DNA of 64,000 nt from Lachnospiraceae bacterium (GCA_009911035.1 QXWO01000005.1:62001-126000); one strand, 5' to 3'; numbered from the stretch's first letter, positions 9,192-17,990 are shown. Program-made: numbers and translations. The notes: generated by a model not told the origin, from the letters alone.

Positions 9192-10712
9192 TTATGCACC
9201 AAGGATCGCAATAAATCTGTCAAATGCCCTCTGACCTTCCAAAGTCCGTTTAAAGACGCCTGCGTCCGTAAGTACCTGCATAAATACAATACCGATTTCT
9301 TTCTGCACAATATTATCTATATTGGACGCATCTATTATATCATATTTGTCCTTAAATTCATCTACCCAATCTGCATGTTTTTCAAGAATTTCGTCTTCCC
9401 GCAGATTTTTGCCTTCTAAAATGGCCTTTTTAAGCTTTTCCATCTCATCTTTTAAACGCGCCGGCAGCACTGCAAGCCCCATAACTTCAATCAAGCCAAT
9501 GTTTTCTTTCTTAATATGATGAAGCTTTGCATGGGGATGGTATACCCCTAAAGGATGCTCGCTGGTGGTGATGTTGTTTCTAAGCACAAGGTCTAACTCA
9601 TAGCAGCCACCCCTCTTACGGGCAATGGGTGTAATAGTATTATGAGGTTCCCCTTCCGTTTCGGCAAGAATGAACGCTTCCTCGTCGGTGTAGCCTCTCC
9701 ATGTCTGTAAAATCATATCTGCAAGCGCAATGATACGCTGGGTATCTTCGGATTCCAAACGGATAACTGACATGGGCCATTTCACAATTCCCGCTTTGAC
9801 ATCCTCAAAGCCTTTTACCGTAAAGCTTTTTTCCACAGGGGCTTTCGCCATTGCAAATTCATAATGGCCCCCCTGGAAGTGGTCGTGGGACAAAATAGAA
9901 CCTCCTACAATAGGCAGGTCTGCATTGGAACCTACAAAATAATGGGGGAACTGCTTTACAAAATCAAACAGCTTACAAAAAGTCCCTTTGTCTATCTTCA
10001 TGGGCACATGTTTTCCGTTAAAGACAATACAGTGTTCATTATAATATACATAGGGAGAATACTGGAATCCCCACATATCTCCCTGAATCGTGACCGGAAT
10101 GATTCTGTGGTTCTGCCTTGCAGGATGATTGACCCGTCCCGCATAGCCTTCATTTTCCCTGCAAAGAAGGCACTTGGGATAGCCGGACTGCTTCGCTGTG
10201 CGGGCAGCAGCAATTGCCTTGGGGTCCTTTTCCGGTTTGGAAAGATTGATGGTAATATCCAAATCCCCATATTCTGTAGGCGCCACCCACTTAATATCCT
10301 TCCTGATCCTGTAACGTCTGATGTAATCCGAATCACAACTTAATTTATAATAGTAATCTGTGGCTTTTAAGGGGTCTTCTTTATAATATTCCTCAAAAGT
10401 CCGTATCACTTCGCTGGGGCGGGGCGCCAAAAGACTCATGATCTTTGTATCAAATAAGTCCCTGTAGACCACACTGTTTTCTTTTAAGATCCCCTTTTCA
10501 TAAGCATAATCCAACATGCTTTTAAGGATATCTTCCAAATCTTCTATCTGCGTATTTTCAATTTCCGCCAGTGTCCCTTCATCCAGCTCCTCAAGCTCAT
10601 CCAGTTCAAAAAGCTCTAAAAGACGGTTCACTGTATAGATTTCATCTTCCTTTGGTACAAGCCCTGTCTTTGATCCATATACCGCTAATTTTCTGATTGC
10701 TTCCTGTATCAC
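9192..10712 (-). CDS. galT: UTP/UDP-glucose--hexose-1-phosphate uridylyltransferase, family 2
   Basis: Transfers UMP between UDP-glucose and galactose-1-phosphate in the Leloir pathway. At 506 residues it is the long Firmicute-type GalT (GalT family 2), not the shorter E. coli type. Recognisable segments are LLAPRPSEV, CLLCRENEGY, PYVYYNEHCIVF and the histidine motif ILSHDHFQGGHYEFAM, which carries the uridylylated His. The start is GTG at 10712 with GGGAGG upstream; the next gene upstream, galK, ends 18 bases away, so the pair forms an operon. No galE or aldose epimerase lies in this window. Confidence 0.96.
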   Translation of the reverse strand: MIQEAIRKLAVYGSKTGLVPKEDEIYTVNRLLELFELDELEELDEGTLAEIENTQIEDLEDILKSMLDYAYEKGILKENSVVYRDLFDTKIMSLLAPRPSEVIRTFEEYYKEDPLKATDYYYKLSCDSDYIRRYRIRKDIKWVAPTEYGDLDITINLSKPEKDPKAIAAARTAKQSGYPKCLLCRENEGYAGRVNHPARQNHRIIPVTIQGDMWGFQYSPYVYYNEHCIVFNGKHVPMKIDKGTFCKLFDFVKQFPHYFVGSNADLPIVGGSILSHDHFQGGHYEFAMAKAPVEKSFTVKGFEDVKAGIVKWPMSVIRLESEDTQRIIALADMILQTWRGYTDEEAFILAETEGEPHNTITPIARKRGGCYELDLVLRNNITTSEHPLGVYHPHAKLHHIKKENIGLIEVMGLAVLPARLKDEMEKLKKAILEGKNLREDEILEKHADWVDEFKDKYDIIDASNIDNIVQKEIGIVFMQVLTDAGVFKRTLEGQRAFDRFIAILGA

Positions 10713-10730
10713 TTCCCTGCACCTCCCGGA

Positions 10731-11894
10731 TTATAATATACAGGGGCCGTCCCCTATTTCAACCACATAAAAATCTGCCTGATAACCAATCTTTTTCCGG
10801 TAGGCTTCCCCAACCTGTTTAATGAATGTATCAATAGCTTCATCTTTAACAAGACTAACTGTGCAGCCGCCGAAACCTGCCCCTGTCATGCGGGAGCCGA
10901 TAACACCTTCCACTTTCCATGCTTCTTCCACCAGCGTATCCAGTTCAGCGCCTGTCACTTCATAATCATCCCTAAGGGATACATGGGATTCATTCATCAG
11001 CCGGCCGAACTGTGTAATGTCATTTGCTTTAAGAGCCGCCACAGCTTTAATGGTACGCTGGTTTTCATATACGGCATGTCTGGCCCTTCTTTCCTTCACC
11101 AGATCCCCGATCACGGATTTATGTTCCTCAAACTGCTCCTCACTTAAATCTCCCAGACCTTTGATATCCACAACCTTCTGCAATTTGGCAAGGGCAGCTT
11201 CACATTCGCTTCTTCTCTCATTGTACTTGGAATCCCCAAGTCCTCTCTTTTTATTGCTGCATGCGATTACCAGCTTGGCATTCTCAAGCTTCACAGGCGC
11301 ATACTCGAAAGAAAGGTCAGCCGTGTCAAGAAAGATGGCATGGTCTTTTTTGCCCATGGCAATGGCAAACTGATCCATGATACCGCAGTTGACGCCGTTA
11401 TAATTATTCTCTGAAAACTGTCCAATCAGAGCCAAATCCTGATTACTTACCTCAAATCCAAAGAATTCCCTTAATATGAAGCCAGTCAGCACTTCTACAG
11501 AAGCTGATGAAGACAGCCCGGAACCGTTAGGAATATTTCCATTTAAAAGAATATCCAATCCGCTGGGAACTTTAAATCCTTTCTCACCAAAAGCCCACAT
11601 TACACCCTTGGGATAATTGGTCCATCCTGCCTCCTTTTCCGGTTTCAGGTCATCAAGGCTGGATTCGATCACACCAAGATGCTCAAAATTCATAGAAAAA
11701 AATCTAAGCTTTCTATCCAGCCTTACTCTGGCAACGCCATAAGTTCCGATGGTAAGCGCACAGGGAAACACATGTCCGCCGTTGTAGTCCGTATGTTCAC
11801 CGATCAAGTTCACACGTCCCGGCGCAAAGAACACCTTCGCCCCTTCTGTATCCCCAAACACTTCCTTAAATTTGTTTAAAACTGTTTCTTTCAT
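10731..11894 (-). CDS. galK: Galactokinase
   Basis: Phosphorylates galactose at C1 with ATP. The 387-residue GHMP kinase shows the galactokinase signature FFAPGRVNLIGEHTDYNGG near residue 24, the ATP loop PNGSGLSSSASVE, the catalytic CGIMDQFA segment, and a C-terminal MTGAGFGGCTVSL. The ATG at 11894 has GGGAGG seven bases upstream; a start 11 codons earlier lacks a ribosome site and would add residues not found in the family. It leads the galK-galT pair and lies downstream of an AraC-family regulator on the same strand. Confidence 0.97.
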   Translation of the reverse strand: MKETVLNKFKEVFGDTEGAKVFFAPGRVNLIGEHTDYNGGHVFPCALTIGTYGVARVRLDRKLRFFSMNFEHLGVIESSLDDLKPEKEAGWTNYPKGVMWAFGEKGFKVPSGLDILLNGNIPNGSGLSSSASVEVLTGFILREFFGFEVSNQDLALIGQFSENNYNGVNCGIMDQFAIAMGKKDHAIFLDTADLSFEYAPVKLENAKLVIACSNKKRGLGDSKYNERRSECEAALAKLQKVVDIKGLGDLSEEQFEEHKSVIGDLVKERRARHAVYENQRTIKAVAALKANDITQFGRLMNESHVSLRDDYEVTGAELDTLVEEAWKVEGVIGSRMTGAGFGGCTVSLVKDEAIDTFIKQVGEAYRKKIGYQADFYVVEIGDGPCIL

Positions 11895-11953
11895 GTAATA
11901 CCTCCCATTCCGCCATATCCCTGGCAAAAGCTCCTGTCCTTTTATCTGTTTTT

Positions 11954-11959
11954 ATTATA
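11954..11959 (-). promoter_or_regulatory. Probable -10 element of galK-galT promoter
   Basis: A perfect TATAAT lies on the minus strand 60 bases before the galK start, but the position 17 bases further upstream has no good -35 match. A promoter with a weak -35 fits activation by a regulator, and the AraC-family gene immediately upstream is the natural candidate. This is an inference from position and consensus only. Confidence 0.4.
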
Positions 11960-12013
11960 GGGCACAGGCCTTTTGTCATCCATACTGGTTTGTTGCAAAA
12001 ACCTGTCAAAATG

Positions 12014-12916
12014 TTAACTGTTTATTTTGTCCGCCTGATTTATAAATTCTTCTATCTGGCTTAAATATTCCTTGTTTTTTCTTATTTCCCCCCTTTGAAT
12101 CTGTTTCCGGTAAGCAGAAGGCGACATATGCCGCATCTGCTTAAATGATTTAGTAAAAACAAGGGGGTCGGAATACCCGCAGGACAAGGCAATACTTTCC
12201 ACCGGAAGGGAAGTCATCTCAAGAAGTTCCGCCGCCCTGGTAATGCGGAAGGTAGAAAGAAACTGCTGGGGCGACATCCCCATGGCGTTTTTGAACAGGG
12301 TATACAGATAGCTCCTGTTAATACATACATAATCGGCAACATCCGTAATTTTAATAGGGTTACAGTAATTGCTTAAGATAAAGTCAACCGCCCGTCTCAC
12401 ATAATTGTCTACCTTATCCTCCTCGCCCTTTTCCTCAATATGGGCACTCTCTGCTATCAGGGATAAAAATAAATGGAGCTGCCCGTCTCTTCTTAGTTCA
12501 TTTGCAACTCCAAAGGTATTGTGCTCTATCATATCCATAACCGACTGGTAAAGCTCTTTTTCCTTGTCAGATTTAAATACAGGGTCCGCCAGAGAAAGCC
12601 CCATGGTCTTTATCACTTCCTCCGTCATGCCGCCATAAAATCCCACCCAGACATAGGTCCATGGATCTTCCCCATCAGCCTGGTAAAAGACCAGCTCATT
12701 AGGAGGTATCAGAAAGCCGCATCCTCTCTCAAGATAATATTCCTTTCCGCTGATTGTAAACTTTCCCTTTCCGCTTAGGATAAAATGAATCACATAATGT
12801 GGTTTTATAGCCGGGCCGAAACTATGGAAAGGTTCCGTCCGTGACATGCCGCAGCAGTTTAAAAACAGACTCCCGTTCTTCTTTCCGCCAAATTCCAGTT
12901 TATATGCTTTTTCCAT
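12014..12916 (-). CDS. AraC family transcriptional regulator
   Basis: A 300-residue regulator with an N-terminal cupin-like sugar-sensing domain (residues about 15-150, including HFILSGKGKFTISG and CGFLIPPNE) and a C-terminal pair of helix-turn-helix units (IKITDVADYVCINRSYLYTLFK and VESIALSCGYSDPLVFTKSFK, ending MSPSAYRKQ). This layout is that of AraC-type activators of sugar genes such as MsmR and RafR. It precedes galK by about 120 bases on the same strand, so control of galK-galT is the simplest guess. A lipoprotein gene lies 19 bases upstream and is probably co-transcribed. Confidence 0.92.
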   Translation of the reverse strand: MEKAYKLEFGGKKNGSLFLNCCGMSRTEPFHSFGPAIKPHYVIHFILSGKGKFTISGKEYYLERGCGFLIPPNELVFYQADGEDPWTYVWVGFYGGMTEEVIKTMGLSLADPVFKSDKEKELYQSVMDMIEHNTFGVANELRRDGQLHLFLSLIAESAHIEEKGEEDKVDNYVRRAVDFILSNYCNPIKITDVADYVCINRSYLYTLFKNAMGMSPQQFLSTFRITRAAELLEMTSLPVESIALSCGYSDPLVFTKSFKQMRHMSPSAYRKQIQRGEIRKNKEYLSQIEEFINQADKINS

Positions 12917-12935
12917 CTGCCTTCTCCATCAGCGC

Positions 12936-13616
12936 TCATCGTGCTGCCAGGGTTCCTTCTTCTTCATCATAAATGATCTCCAGCCCAATGCCTTCCTCTG
13001 TATATTCCTCCACAGGCAGCTCAATCTCATACTCCGCCCCTTCTGTATCTTTTAAGGAAAGCATCCAGGGGGTATTGTCCACATCCCGCTTAACCACAAG
13101 TCCTGCCAGAATCCGTCCGGGATTTAAGGCATCTAGTTCTTCAAGTATATTGGCATGGGTACTGCCGCTGCCTTTCTCATACAGACTGATGCCGGAAAAA
13201 GATAACTCCGTCTGATTGGTCAGCGTTACCGGAATCGTGGTAAGCACTGCCGCCTCTTCTTTGTCATTAATGTCTATAAGGGCTTCCAGATAATTCTCAT
13301 AAGAATCTTTCAGGGAATCCATCGTGCCAATCAACGCATCGATCTCCTCATTCTTCATCTCTGACAAATTATATGCTTCCAGTTCCGATATCCGTCCCCT
13401 TAAGTCCACCAGTTCTTCATCCAGAGAGCTGTCCTCCACTTTCTTATGCGCCTCCACTACCTGATTGTTCAGCTCCACCAGCGCCGTATATTTCTGCTGG
13501 GCCTGGGCAATCTTTTCCTTGGAAGGCCCGCAGGCCGCAAGATAAAAGCACATGGTACATAAAGCTGCTCCTGCCAGCATCTTTTTATTTTTATATGTTT
13601 TTATATTTTTTTTCAT
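12936..13616 (-). CDS. Putative lipoprotein, unknown function
   Basis: A 226-residue secreted protein. Residues 1-29 are a lipoprotein signal with the lipobox LAAC, so the mature protein would be attached to the outer face of the membrane. After that comes a long acidic helical stretch (about residues 35-115, probable coiled coil) and a small beta-rich region (VTLTNQTELSFSGISLYEKG and EYEIELPVEEY). I do not recognise the family. The ATG at 13616 starts a typical basic n-region. It is the first gene on the strand leading into the AraC regulator; whether the two are functionally linked is not visible. Confidence 0.7.
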   Translation of the reverse strand: MKKNIKTYKNKKMLAGAALCTMCFYLAACGPSKEKIAQAQQKYTALVELNNQVVEAHKKVEDSSLDEELVDLRGRISELEAYNLSEMKNEEIDALIGTMDSLKDSYENYLEALIDINDKEEAAVLTTIPVTLTNQTELSFSGISLYEKGSGSTHANILEELDALNPGRILAGLVVKRDVDNTPWMLSLKDTEGAEYEIELPVEEYTEEGIGLEIIYDEEEGTLAAR

Positions 13617-13720
13617 TTATTTTTATTCCTTTCCCTGCTCAATGTTCCTAAAGCAATTATGCCACAGTTTTTAGTATAAAAAAAAAGCTTTCAAAAAGCA
13701 AGGTCAGCGGCAAAATCTTC

Positions 13721-13750
13721 TTGACAAAATGCACCGGAGGATTGTAAAAT
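13721..13750 (+). promoter_or_regulatory. Promoter of tRNA-Gly
   Basis: TTGACA at 13721-13726 and TAAAAT at 13745-13750 with an 18-base spacer, about 53 bases upstream of the tRNA. Assigned by consensus match. Confidence 0.6.
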
Positions 13751-13802
13751 AATCAAGACGTCAGAAATATGTCTGGCAAGTGTAGTCATATATGATTTTC
13801 AT

Positions 13803-13873
13803 GCGGGTGTAGTTCAATGGTAGAACACCAGCCTTCCAAGCTGGATACGTGGGTTCGATTCCCATCACCCGCT
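13803..13873 (+). tRNA. tRNA-Gly (anticodon TCC)
   Basis: A complete 71-base cloverleaf: acceptor stem GCGGGTG with CACCCGC, D arm GTTC-AATGGTA-GAAC, anticodon stem CCAGC/GCTGG with loop CTTCCAA (anticodon TCC at 13835-13837), a 4-base variable loop and a T arm with TTCGATT. The discriminator base is T and CCA is not encoded. It stands alone with its own promoter and terminator. Confidence 0.97.
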
Positions 13874-13882
13874 CTTTTCATT

Positions 13883-13918
13883 GGGAAACCGCCGTTTTAG
13901 GGGTTTCCCGATTTTTTT
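13883..13918 (+). terminator. Rho-independent terminator after tRNA-Gly
   Basis: An 8-bp perfect stem GGGAAACC (13883-13890) with GGTTTCCC (13902-13909) is followed by GA and seven T. Confidence 0.85.
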
Positions 13919-13927
13919 GCTCTGATT

Positions 13928-13942
13928 TTCAAACATGCTCTA
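13928..13942. repeat. Short motif shared with the 63.3 kb hairpin
   Basis: TTCAAACATGCTCTA here differs by one base from TTCAAACACGCTCTA at 63307-63321, which is one arm of a perfect hairpin. Both copies are intergenic. This may be a remnant of a dispersed palindromic element; two copies alone are weak evidence. Confidence 0.3.
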
Positions 13943-14031
13943 AGGCTTTGTACCAGCCTTCACTTTCACGGCTTCCAATTTACTTTCCTGCATAATTTCA
14001 TTTCGGTTTCTCATATCTAATATTTGTATTT

Positions 14032-14061
14032 TGGTAAGAAGAAAATGTATCTTAGTTACCA
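14032..14061. promoter_or_regulatory. Inverted repeat upstream of the LytTR gene
   Basis: TGGTAA at 14032-14037 and TTACCA at 14056-14061, with further partial symmetry inward (AAG and CTT), lie about 55-80 bases before the LytTR start. LytTR-DUF3021 pairs are usually autoregulated, so this is a candidate operator. No function has been shown. Confidence 0.35.
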
Positions 14062-14113
14062 GAATATTTATTTTAGCCAAAAACTATGCTATAACTTCTA
14101 ATGGGGTGAAGAA

Positions 14114-14538
14114 ATGAAAATTAAGGAAGAACAGGAGTTATCCTGTAGCGAAATAGAAGTAATAATTAAATATTCCCAAAGGAACAGGCAGGTTAATCGT
14201 ATTATAGATTTTTTACAGTCATTTGATATGCAGATAAAATGGTAAATATTTTAGATATTTATTACATAGAGAGCGTTGACAAAAAGACTTTTGTATACCT
14301 TGAAAATGCAGTGTACCGTACAGATTTTCGGTTATACCAGCTAAAGAGCAAATTACAAACTTATGGTTTTGTGCAAATCAGCAAATCATGTATCTTAAAC
14401 ATAAATGTTTTAGACAGCATTAGACCTCTTTTCAATAGCAGAATGGAGGCTGCTTTGAAGAATGGTGAAAAAGTAAATATCAATCGCAATTATTTAAATG
14501 GAGTAAAAAAAGCATTGGGAGGAGATAAAGAAGAATGA
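14114..14538 (+). pseudogene. LytTR-type DNA-binding regulator, split into two reading frames
   Basis: Two overlapping frames together resemble one small LytTR regulator of the kind paired with DUF3021. Frame 1 runs 14114-14245 (43 residues: acidic N-terminus, then EVIIKYSQRNRQVNRIIDFL) and ends TGG TAA. Frame 2 starts at an ATG at 14239 inside that end and runs to 14538 (99 residues), with the LytTR core DIYYIESVDKKTFVYLE, FVQISKSCILNINVLDSIRP and EKVNINRNYL. Family members normally have a connecting stretch of about 12 residues before DIYYIES; here it is nearly absent, which suggests a small out-of-frame deletion. Alternatively both halves are made by coupled translation. Frame 2 alone could still bind DNA. 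Confidence 0.7.
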
Positions 14539-14933
14539 GAAAAAATATTGTAAATATTTTGGCTACAACAGGAATTTCCTTACTACTGCTTTCAGTTGTT
14601 GCTTTGTCTTTTCATGCAAGTTGTATTTATTTGGGAACAATGTTTCAGGCTTTTGGCGTAAATATCATTACTCATTTAGGAATAGCATGTATTAAAAAAA
14701 TTGAATTGAGAAACAGTTTTACCGAAATAGTTTTGGAAATCATATTTATTGTATGCGAACTCCTTGTGTTTGGGCGGTTATTCCATTGGTTTACAAGTTT
14801 GTCTTTTTTACTCCTTGTCTGTATGGGCACTGTAATATATTTCATTTCATTCTTTTTAAATTTGTTGCAAATGAAACAAGAAGCCAAAGAAATCAATTTG
14901 CTAATTAAGAATCGAAGTAAAAATCAAGACTAA
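14535..14933 (+). CDS. DUF3021 family membrane protein
   Basis: A 132-residue protein with four predicted membrane helices (about residues 8-30, 35-50, 65-85 and 88-110) and a basic C-terminus. Its start overlaps the LytTR stop (ATGA), the usual arrangement of the LytTR-DUF3021 pair, in which the membrane protein restrains or senses for the regulator. Known pairs of this kind control nearby transporters or bacteriocin-related genes. Codon use is more A+T-rich than the galactose genes to the left, as in the two neighbours. Confidence 0.8.
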   Translation: MRKNIVNILATTGISLLLLSVVALSFHASCIYLGTMFQAFGVNIITHLGIACIKKIELRNSFTEIVLEIIFIVCELLVFGRLFHWFTSLSFLLLVCMGTVIYFISFFLNLLQMKQEAKEINLLIKNRSKNQD

Positions 14934-14971
14934 AATAGTCAGCTACCATAATTATTCAGAGGAAAAGAAGC

Positions 14972-15799
14972 ATGGAAAAAAGAAGAACAATAAATGTCAT
15001 CAGTATGATGTTTGTTTTGCTGATGATTATTAGAGTAATAGAAATTGTTTTTGTAAAAACCGACCAGACATGGGTTGGAGAAAATATATTACATAAAATC
15101 TGCTGCATTTTGCTGATATGGATTGCGTTGGATATGCTTAGGCTTCATTGGAGTGACTTGGGATTTTCAAAAAAAGGAGTATTTACTGGTTTGAAATATG
15201 GTCTTGCTCTTGGCATAAGCACCTTTTTTCTTTCTTACGCTGCAGAGTTTATTGTGTTGTTTGTAATGGGGAAACACCCGTCTTTGCAATTTTATATTAC
15301 AAATTTTTCACTTACACAGATACAAACAAATGGCAGTTCTCTGTTAGCAGTGACCGTGTGCATTATTGGTAACATAGTAAATGTTTATGCGGAAGAGGGA
15401 CTGTTTAGAGGACTGTTTTGTAAAATTGGCATGCAGCACTATTCCCAAAAGGCAGCTAATATAATACAGGCTCTGCTTTTTGGAATATGGCATATCACCA
15501 ACATAATAAATCCTCTGCTTGACGGTTCCATGAATATCTCTATGGCAGTTTTTGTGGGCATAGGATATATACTGCTGTCTGGAATTTTAGCCTATGAATG
15601 GGGTATGTGTGCAGCATTGTCTGGAACGCTTTGGATAGGTGCATCAGAACATTTATTTAACAATTTCATAAGCAATTCCTTACATACGGTGACAGAAACA
15701 GGAGCAGATGAATGGATGATAATTAGAATAACCTTATCAAATATTTTATCATTGCTATTTGTTTTGGTTTTCTCTCAAAAAAATATATACAGCAAATAA
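14972..15799 (+). CDS. CPBP family intramembrane protease-like protein (Abi/CAAX type)
   Basis: A 275-residue membrane protein with about eight helices. The C-terminal half has the CPBP motifs: EEGLFRGLF (paired glutamates and arginine), FGIWHITN (histidine) and HLFNNF. CPBP proteins are glutamate-type intramembrane proteases related to Rce1; bacterial ones are often bacteriocin self-immunity factors or maturation proteases. Its place directly after a LytTR-DUF3021 pair fits a small regulated immunity-type cassette, but no bacteriocin precursor was found nearby. Confidence 0.88.
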   Translation: MEKRRTINVISMMFVLLMIIRVIEIVFVKTDQTWVGENILHKICCILLIWIALDMLRLHWSDLGFSKKGVFTGLKYGLALGISTFFLSYAAEFIVLFVMGKHPSLQFYITNFSLTQIQTNGSSLLAVTVCIIGNIVNVYAEEGLFRGLFCKIGMQHYSQKAANIIQALLFGIWHITNIINPLLDGSMNISMAVFVGIGYILLSGILAYEWGMCAALSGTLWIGASEHLFNNFISNSLHTVTETGADEWMIIRITLSNILSLLFVLVFSQKNIYSK

Positions 15800-15864
15800 G
15801 ATATATGCCTTGCCAACGGCTTTTTATATCCTCCCGGAGCCGGAATATTGGATGAAAATGTATG

Positions 15865-15893
15865 TTGCTATAAAGCCTCCTTTTGGCTATAAT
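15865..15893 (+). promoter_or_regulatory. Promoter of the VanW gene
   Basis: TTGCTA (15865-15870) and TATAAT (15888-15893) with a 17-base spacer, about 40 bases before the VanW start. The spacer holds a short AGCC...GGCT inverted repeat. Confidence 0.6.
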
Positions 15894-15934
15894 TAGGTCA
15901 GCAAATATTGACTTTACCAAAGGAGAATTTAATA

Positions 15935-16771
15935 ATGAAAAACAAATGGAAAAGGCTCACCGCCCTGCTTTTAATTGCCCTGTGCACTCTGTCCGGTTTT
16001 GCCCCGGTTCAGGCTTCTGCCGTAAACCAGTCGGATTATTCCCCGGTGTTTGATGCAAATTATTATTACAATACCTACGAAGATTTACAGCAGAATATCG
16101 GAAACGACCCTGCTGCACTGCTTAATCACTTTATCACTATCGGCATGAAAGAAGGCCGCAGCGGAAACGCTTTATTTAATGTAAAGGCGTACATGAATAA
16201 TAACCTTGACCTTCTTCCGGTTTATGGCGCAAAAGATTTAAGCGGTTACTACTACCATTATATTACCTGCGGCAGACAGGAAGGCCGCAGCGCTGTTTTT
16301 AAAGCCGGAAGCGAACTGCCTGCAGGCACGCTTTCTACCTATTCTACCGTTTACGATGTGACAGAAGACAGGGCGGTCAATGTGGAACTTGCGGCATCCA
16401 AAATCAACGGACTGACCATTGCCCCCGGAGAAAAATTTTCTTTCAGCAATTCCATTGGCTCCAGAACCATAGCTAACGGATATGTGGTGGCCCCTTCCTT
16501 TGCCAGCGGACGCATTGTTTCCAGTGTCGGCGGCGGCATCTGCCAGGTTTCTTCCACCATTTATGTTACCATGCTTCTTGCCGGAATTGCGCCTACCCAG
16601 CGGTATGCCCATTCCCTTCCGGTAGATTACGTGCCTGCCGGGCTGGACTCTGCTATTGTGGAGGGCTACAAAGATCTGACCTTTACCAATAACTTTGATT
16701 TCTCCATTATTATAAATGCCACCGTCCAGAACGGTGTACTAACTGTCACCTTCACCCAGCAGACTGCATAA
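15935..16771 (+). CDS. Secreted VanW domain protein
   Basis: A 278-residue exported protein. A signal peptide ends near AQASA-type residues (FAPVQASA, about residue 28). Residues 35-130 contain two copies of a repeat with the pattern FD/FNxxxYxxxxxDLxxxxG...LxxHFITxGxxEGRSG, seen in clostridial surface proteins. The C-terminal half is a VanW domain (YDVTEDRAVNVELAASKINGLTIAPGEKFSF, GGGICQVSSTIY). VanW is a widespread extracytoplasmic domain of unknown biochemical role, first named from vancomycin clusters; there is no resistance cluster here. The ATG at 15935 has AGGAG eight bases upstream. Confidence 0.88.
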   Translation: MKNKWKRLTALLLIALCTLSGFAPVQASAVNQSDYSPVFDANYYYNTYEDLQQNIGNDPAALLNHFITIGMKEGRSGNALFNVKAYMNNNLDLLPVYGAKDLSGYYYHYITCGRQEGRSAVFKAGSELPAGTLSTYSTVYDVTEDRAVNVELAASKINGLTIAPGEKFSFSNSIGSRTIANGYVVAPSFASGRIVSSVGGGICQVSSTIYVTMLLAGIAPTQRYAHSLPVDYVPAGLDSAIVEGYKDLTFTNNFDFSIIINATVQNGVLTVTFTQQTA

Positions 16772-16865
16772 CGCCTGCCTTGTGGCAGATTTACAAATGA
16801 GGCTATAAATTATTTAACATAAGGATAGTTCGTCGCTGTCCCTTGTTTTAGGAGGAATTCCATAG

Positions 16866-17990
16866 ATGATACCAAATAATAATCTGAAATATTATTCTAT
16901 ACACGATGTAAAATATAAAATACACGGCCGCACCGATGATACGCAGAATCCCATTCCCCTTTTCTGGAACGGAAGCGCAGTGGAAGTAAATGTAACCGGC
17001 TCTGAACTCTGGATAGATATTGAAGTGGATTTTGACATGCATGAGCCTTGGGCGGGGTGCTCCATTAACGGTGAAATGATCAGCCGTCAGATGCTTATGG
17101 CAGGCCGTTACAAGCTCTGTCTTTTCCGGGGCATGAGTAAAGGCTCCATTAAAAATGTACGGTTTTTCCGGGAGTTACAGGCCATGAGCGAGGATAACGC
17201 CAATCATCTGCTGGTTCACGGCTTTTCCAGCGACGGCTCCTTCTTTCCGGTTGCTGACAGGAAATATAAACTGGAATTTGTAGGAGACAGTATTACTTCC
17301 GGCGAGGGAACCTACGGCGCCAGAGCGGAAGAAGACTGGATTCCCATGTTCATGAGCGCCAGCCGGAATTATGCTGTTATGGTTTCAGAATGCTTAGATG
17401 CTGATTACCGGCTGATTTCCCAAGGCGGATGGGGTGTTCTGACCGGATGGGACAATAATCCATACCATAATATTCCTTCCTGCTACGAAAAAATCTGTGG
17501 AATCGTTCACGGGGAGGCCAATGAAACGCTGGGAGCCATGAAGCCTTATGCCTTTTCTTCCTGGAAGCCGGATGCAGTCATTGTAAATCTGGGAACCAAC
17601 GATGCCTCCGCTTTTAACCAGCCCCTATGGCAGGATCTGAATACAGGAGAAAGCTTTAAGCAGTACATGAACCCTGATGGCAGTTACGAGGAAGTCAGCC
17701 TTAAACGGTTACAGAAAGCCGTTACAGACTTTCTGGCTCTTATACGCAAAAACAATCCTGATTCCTATATCGTGTGGATTTACGGAATGCTTGGTTATGA
17801 ACTGACCCTTCCCATCACCGATGCCATAAACAGCTACAGGAAGCTGACGGGCGACAACAAGGTATCTTTCCTCCAGCTTCCTGCAACAACTGACGAGACG
17901 GTAGGTTCCAGGAGCCATCCCGGCCTGTTATCCCATGAGCGTTCCGCCAAACTTCTTATTGAATACCTTAAGGTTCTTTTTTTATCATAA
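16866..17990 (+). CDS. SGNH/GDSL hydrolase, CE2-type acetyl esterase
   Basis: A 374-residue protein without a signal peptide. Residues 1-130 form the jelly-roll N-terminal domain typical of CE2 carbohydrate esterases (IHGRTDDTQNPIPLFWNGSAVEV). The SGNH hydrolase follows: the block I serine in LEFVGDSITSGEGTYG, the NLGTNDAS motif (block III Asn) and a C-terminal SHPG histidine. CE2 enzymes remove acetyl groups from xylan, glucomannan and other polysaccharides; a cytosolic form would act on imported oligosaccharides. An AGGAGG site precedes the ATG. It could support the glycan operon at 28-41 kb, although it is not adjacent. Confidence 0.88.
   Translation: MIPNNNLKYYSIHDVKYKIHGRTDDTQNPIPLFWNGSAVEVNVTGSELWIDIEVDFDMHEPWAGCSINGEMISRQMLMAGRYKLCLFRGMSKGSIKNVRFFRELQAMSEDNANHLLVHGFSSDGSFFPVADRKYKLEFVGDSITSGEGTYGARAEEDWIPMFMSASRNYAVMVSECLDADYRLISQGGWGVLTGWDNNPYHNIPSCYEKICGIVHGEANETLGAMKPYAFSSWKPDAVIVNLGTNDASAFNQPLWQDLNTGESFKQYMNPDGSYEEVSLKRLQKAVTDFLALIRKNNPDSYIVWIYGMLGYELTLPITDAINSYRKLTGDNKVSFLQLPATTDETVGSRSHPGLLSHERSAKLLIEYLKVLFLS

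Noticed and set aside
15935-16771. Vancomycin resistance cluster member
   Set aside because: VanW domains are widespread; no vanA/B, vanH, vanX, vanR or vanS is present.
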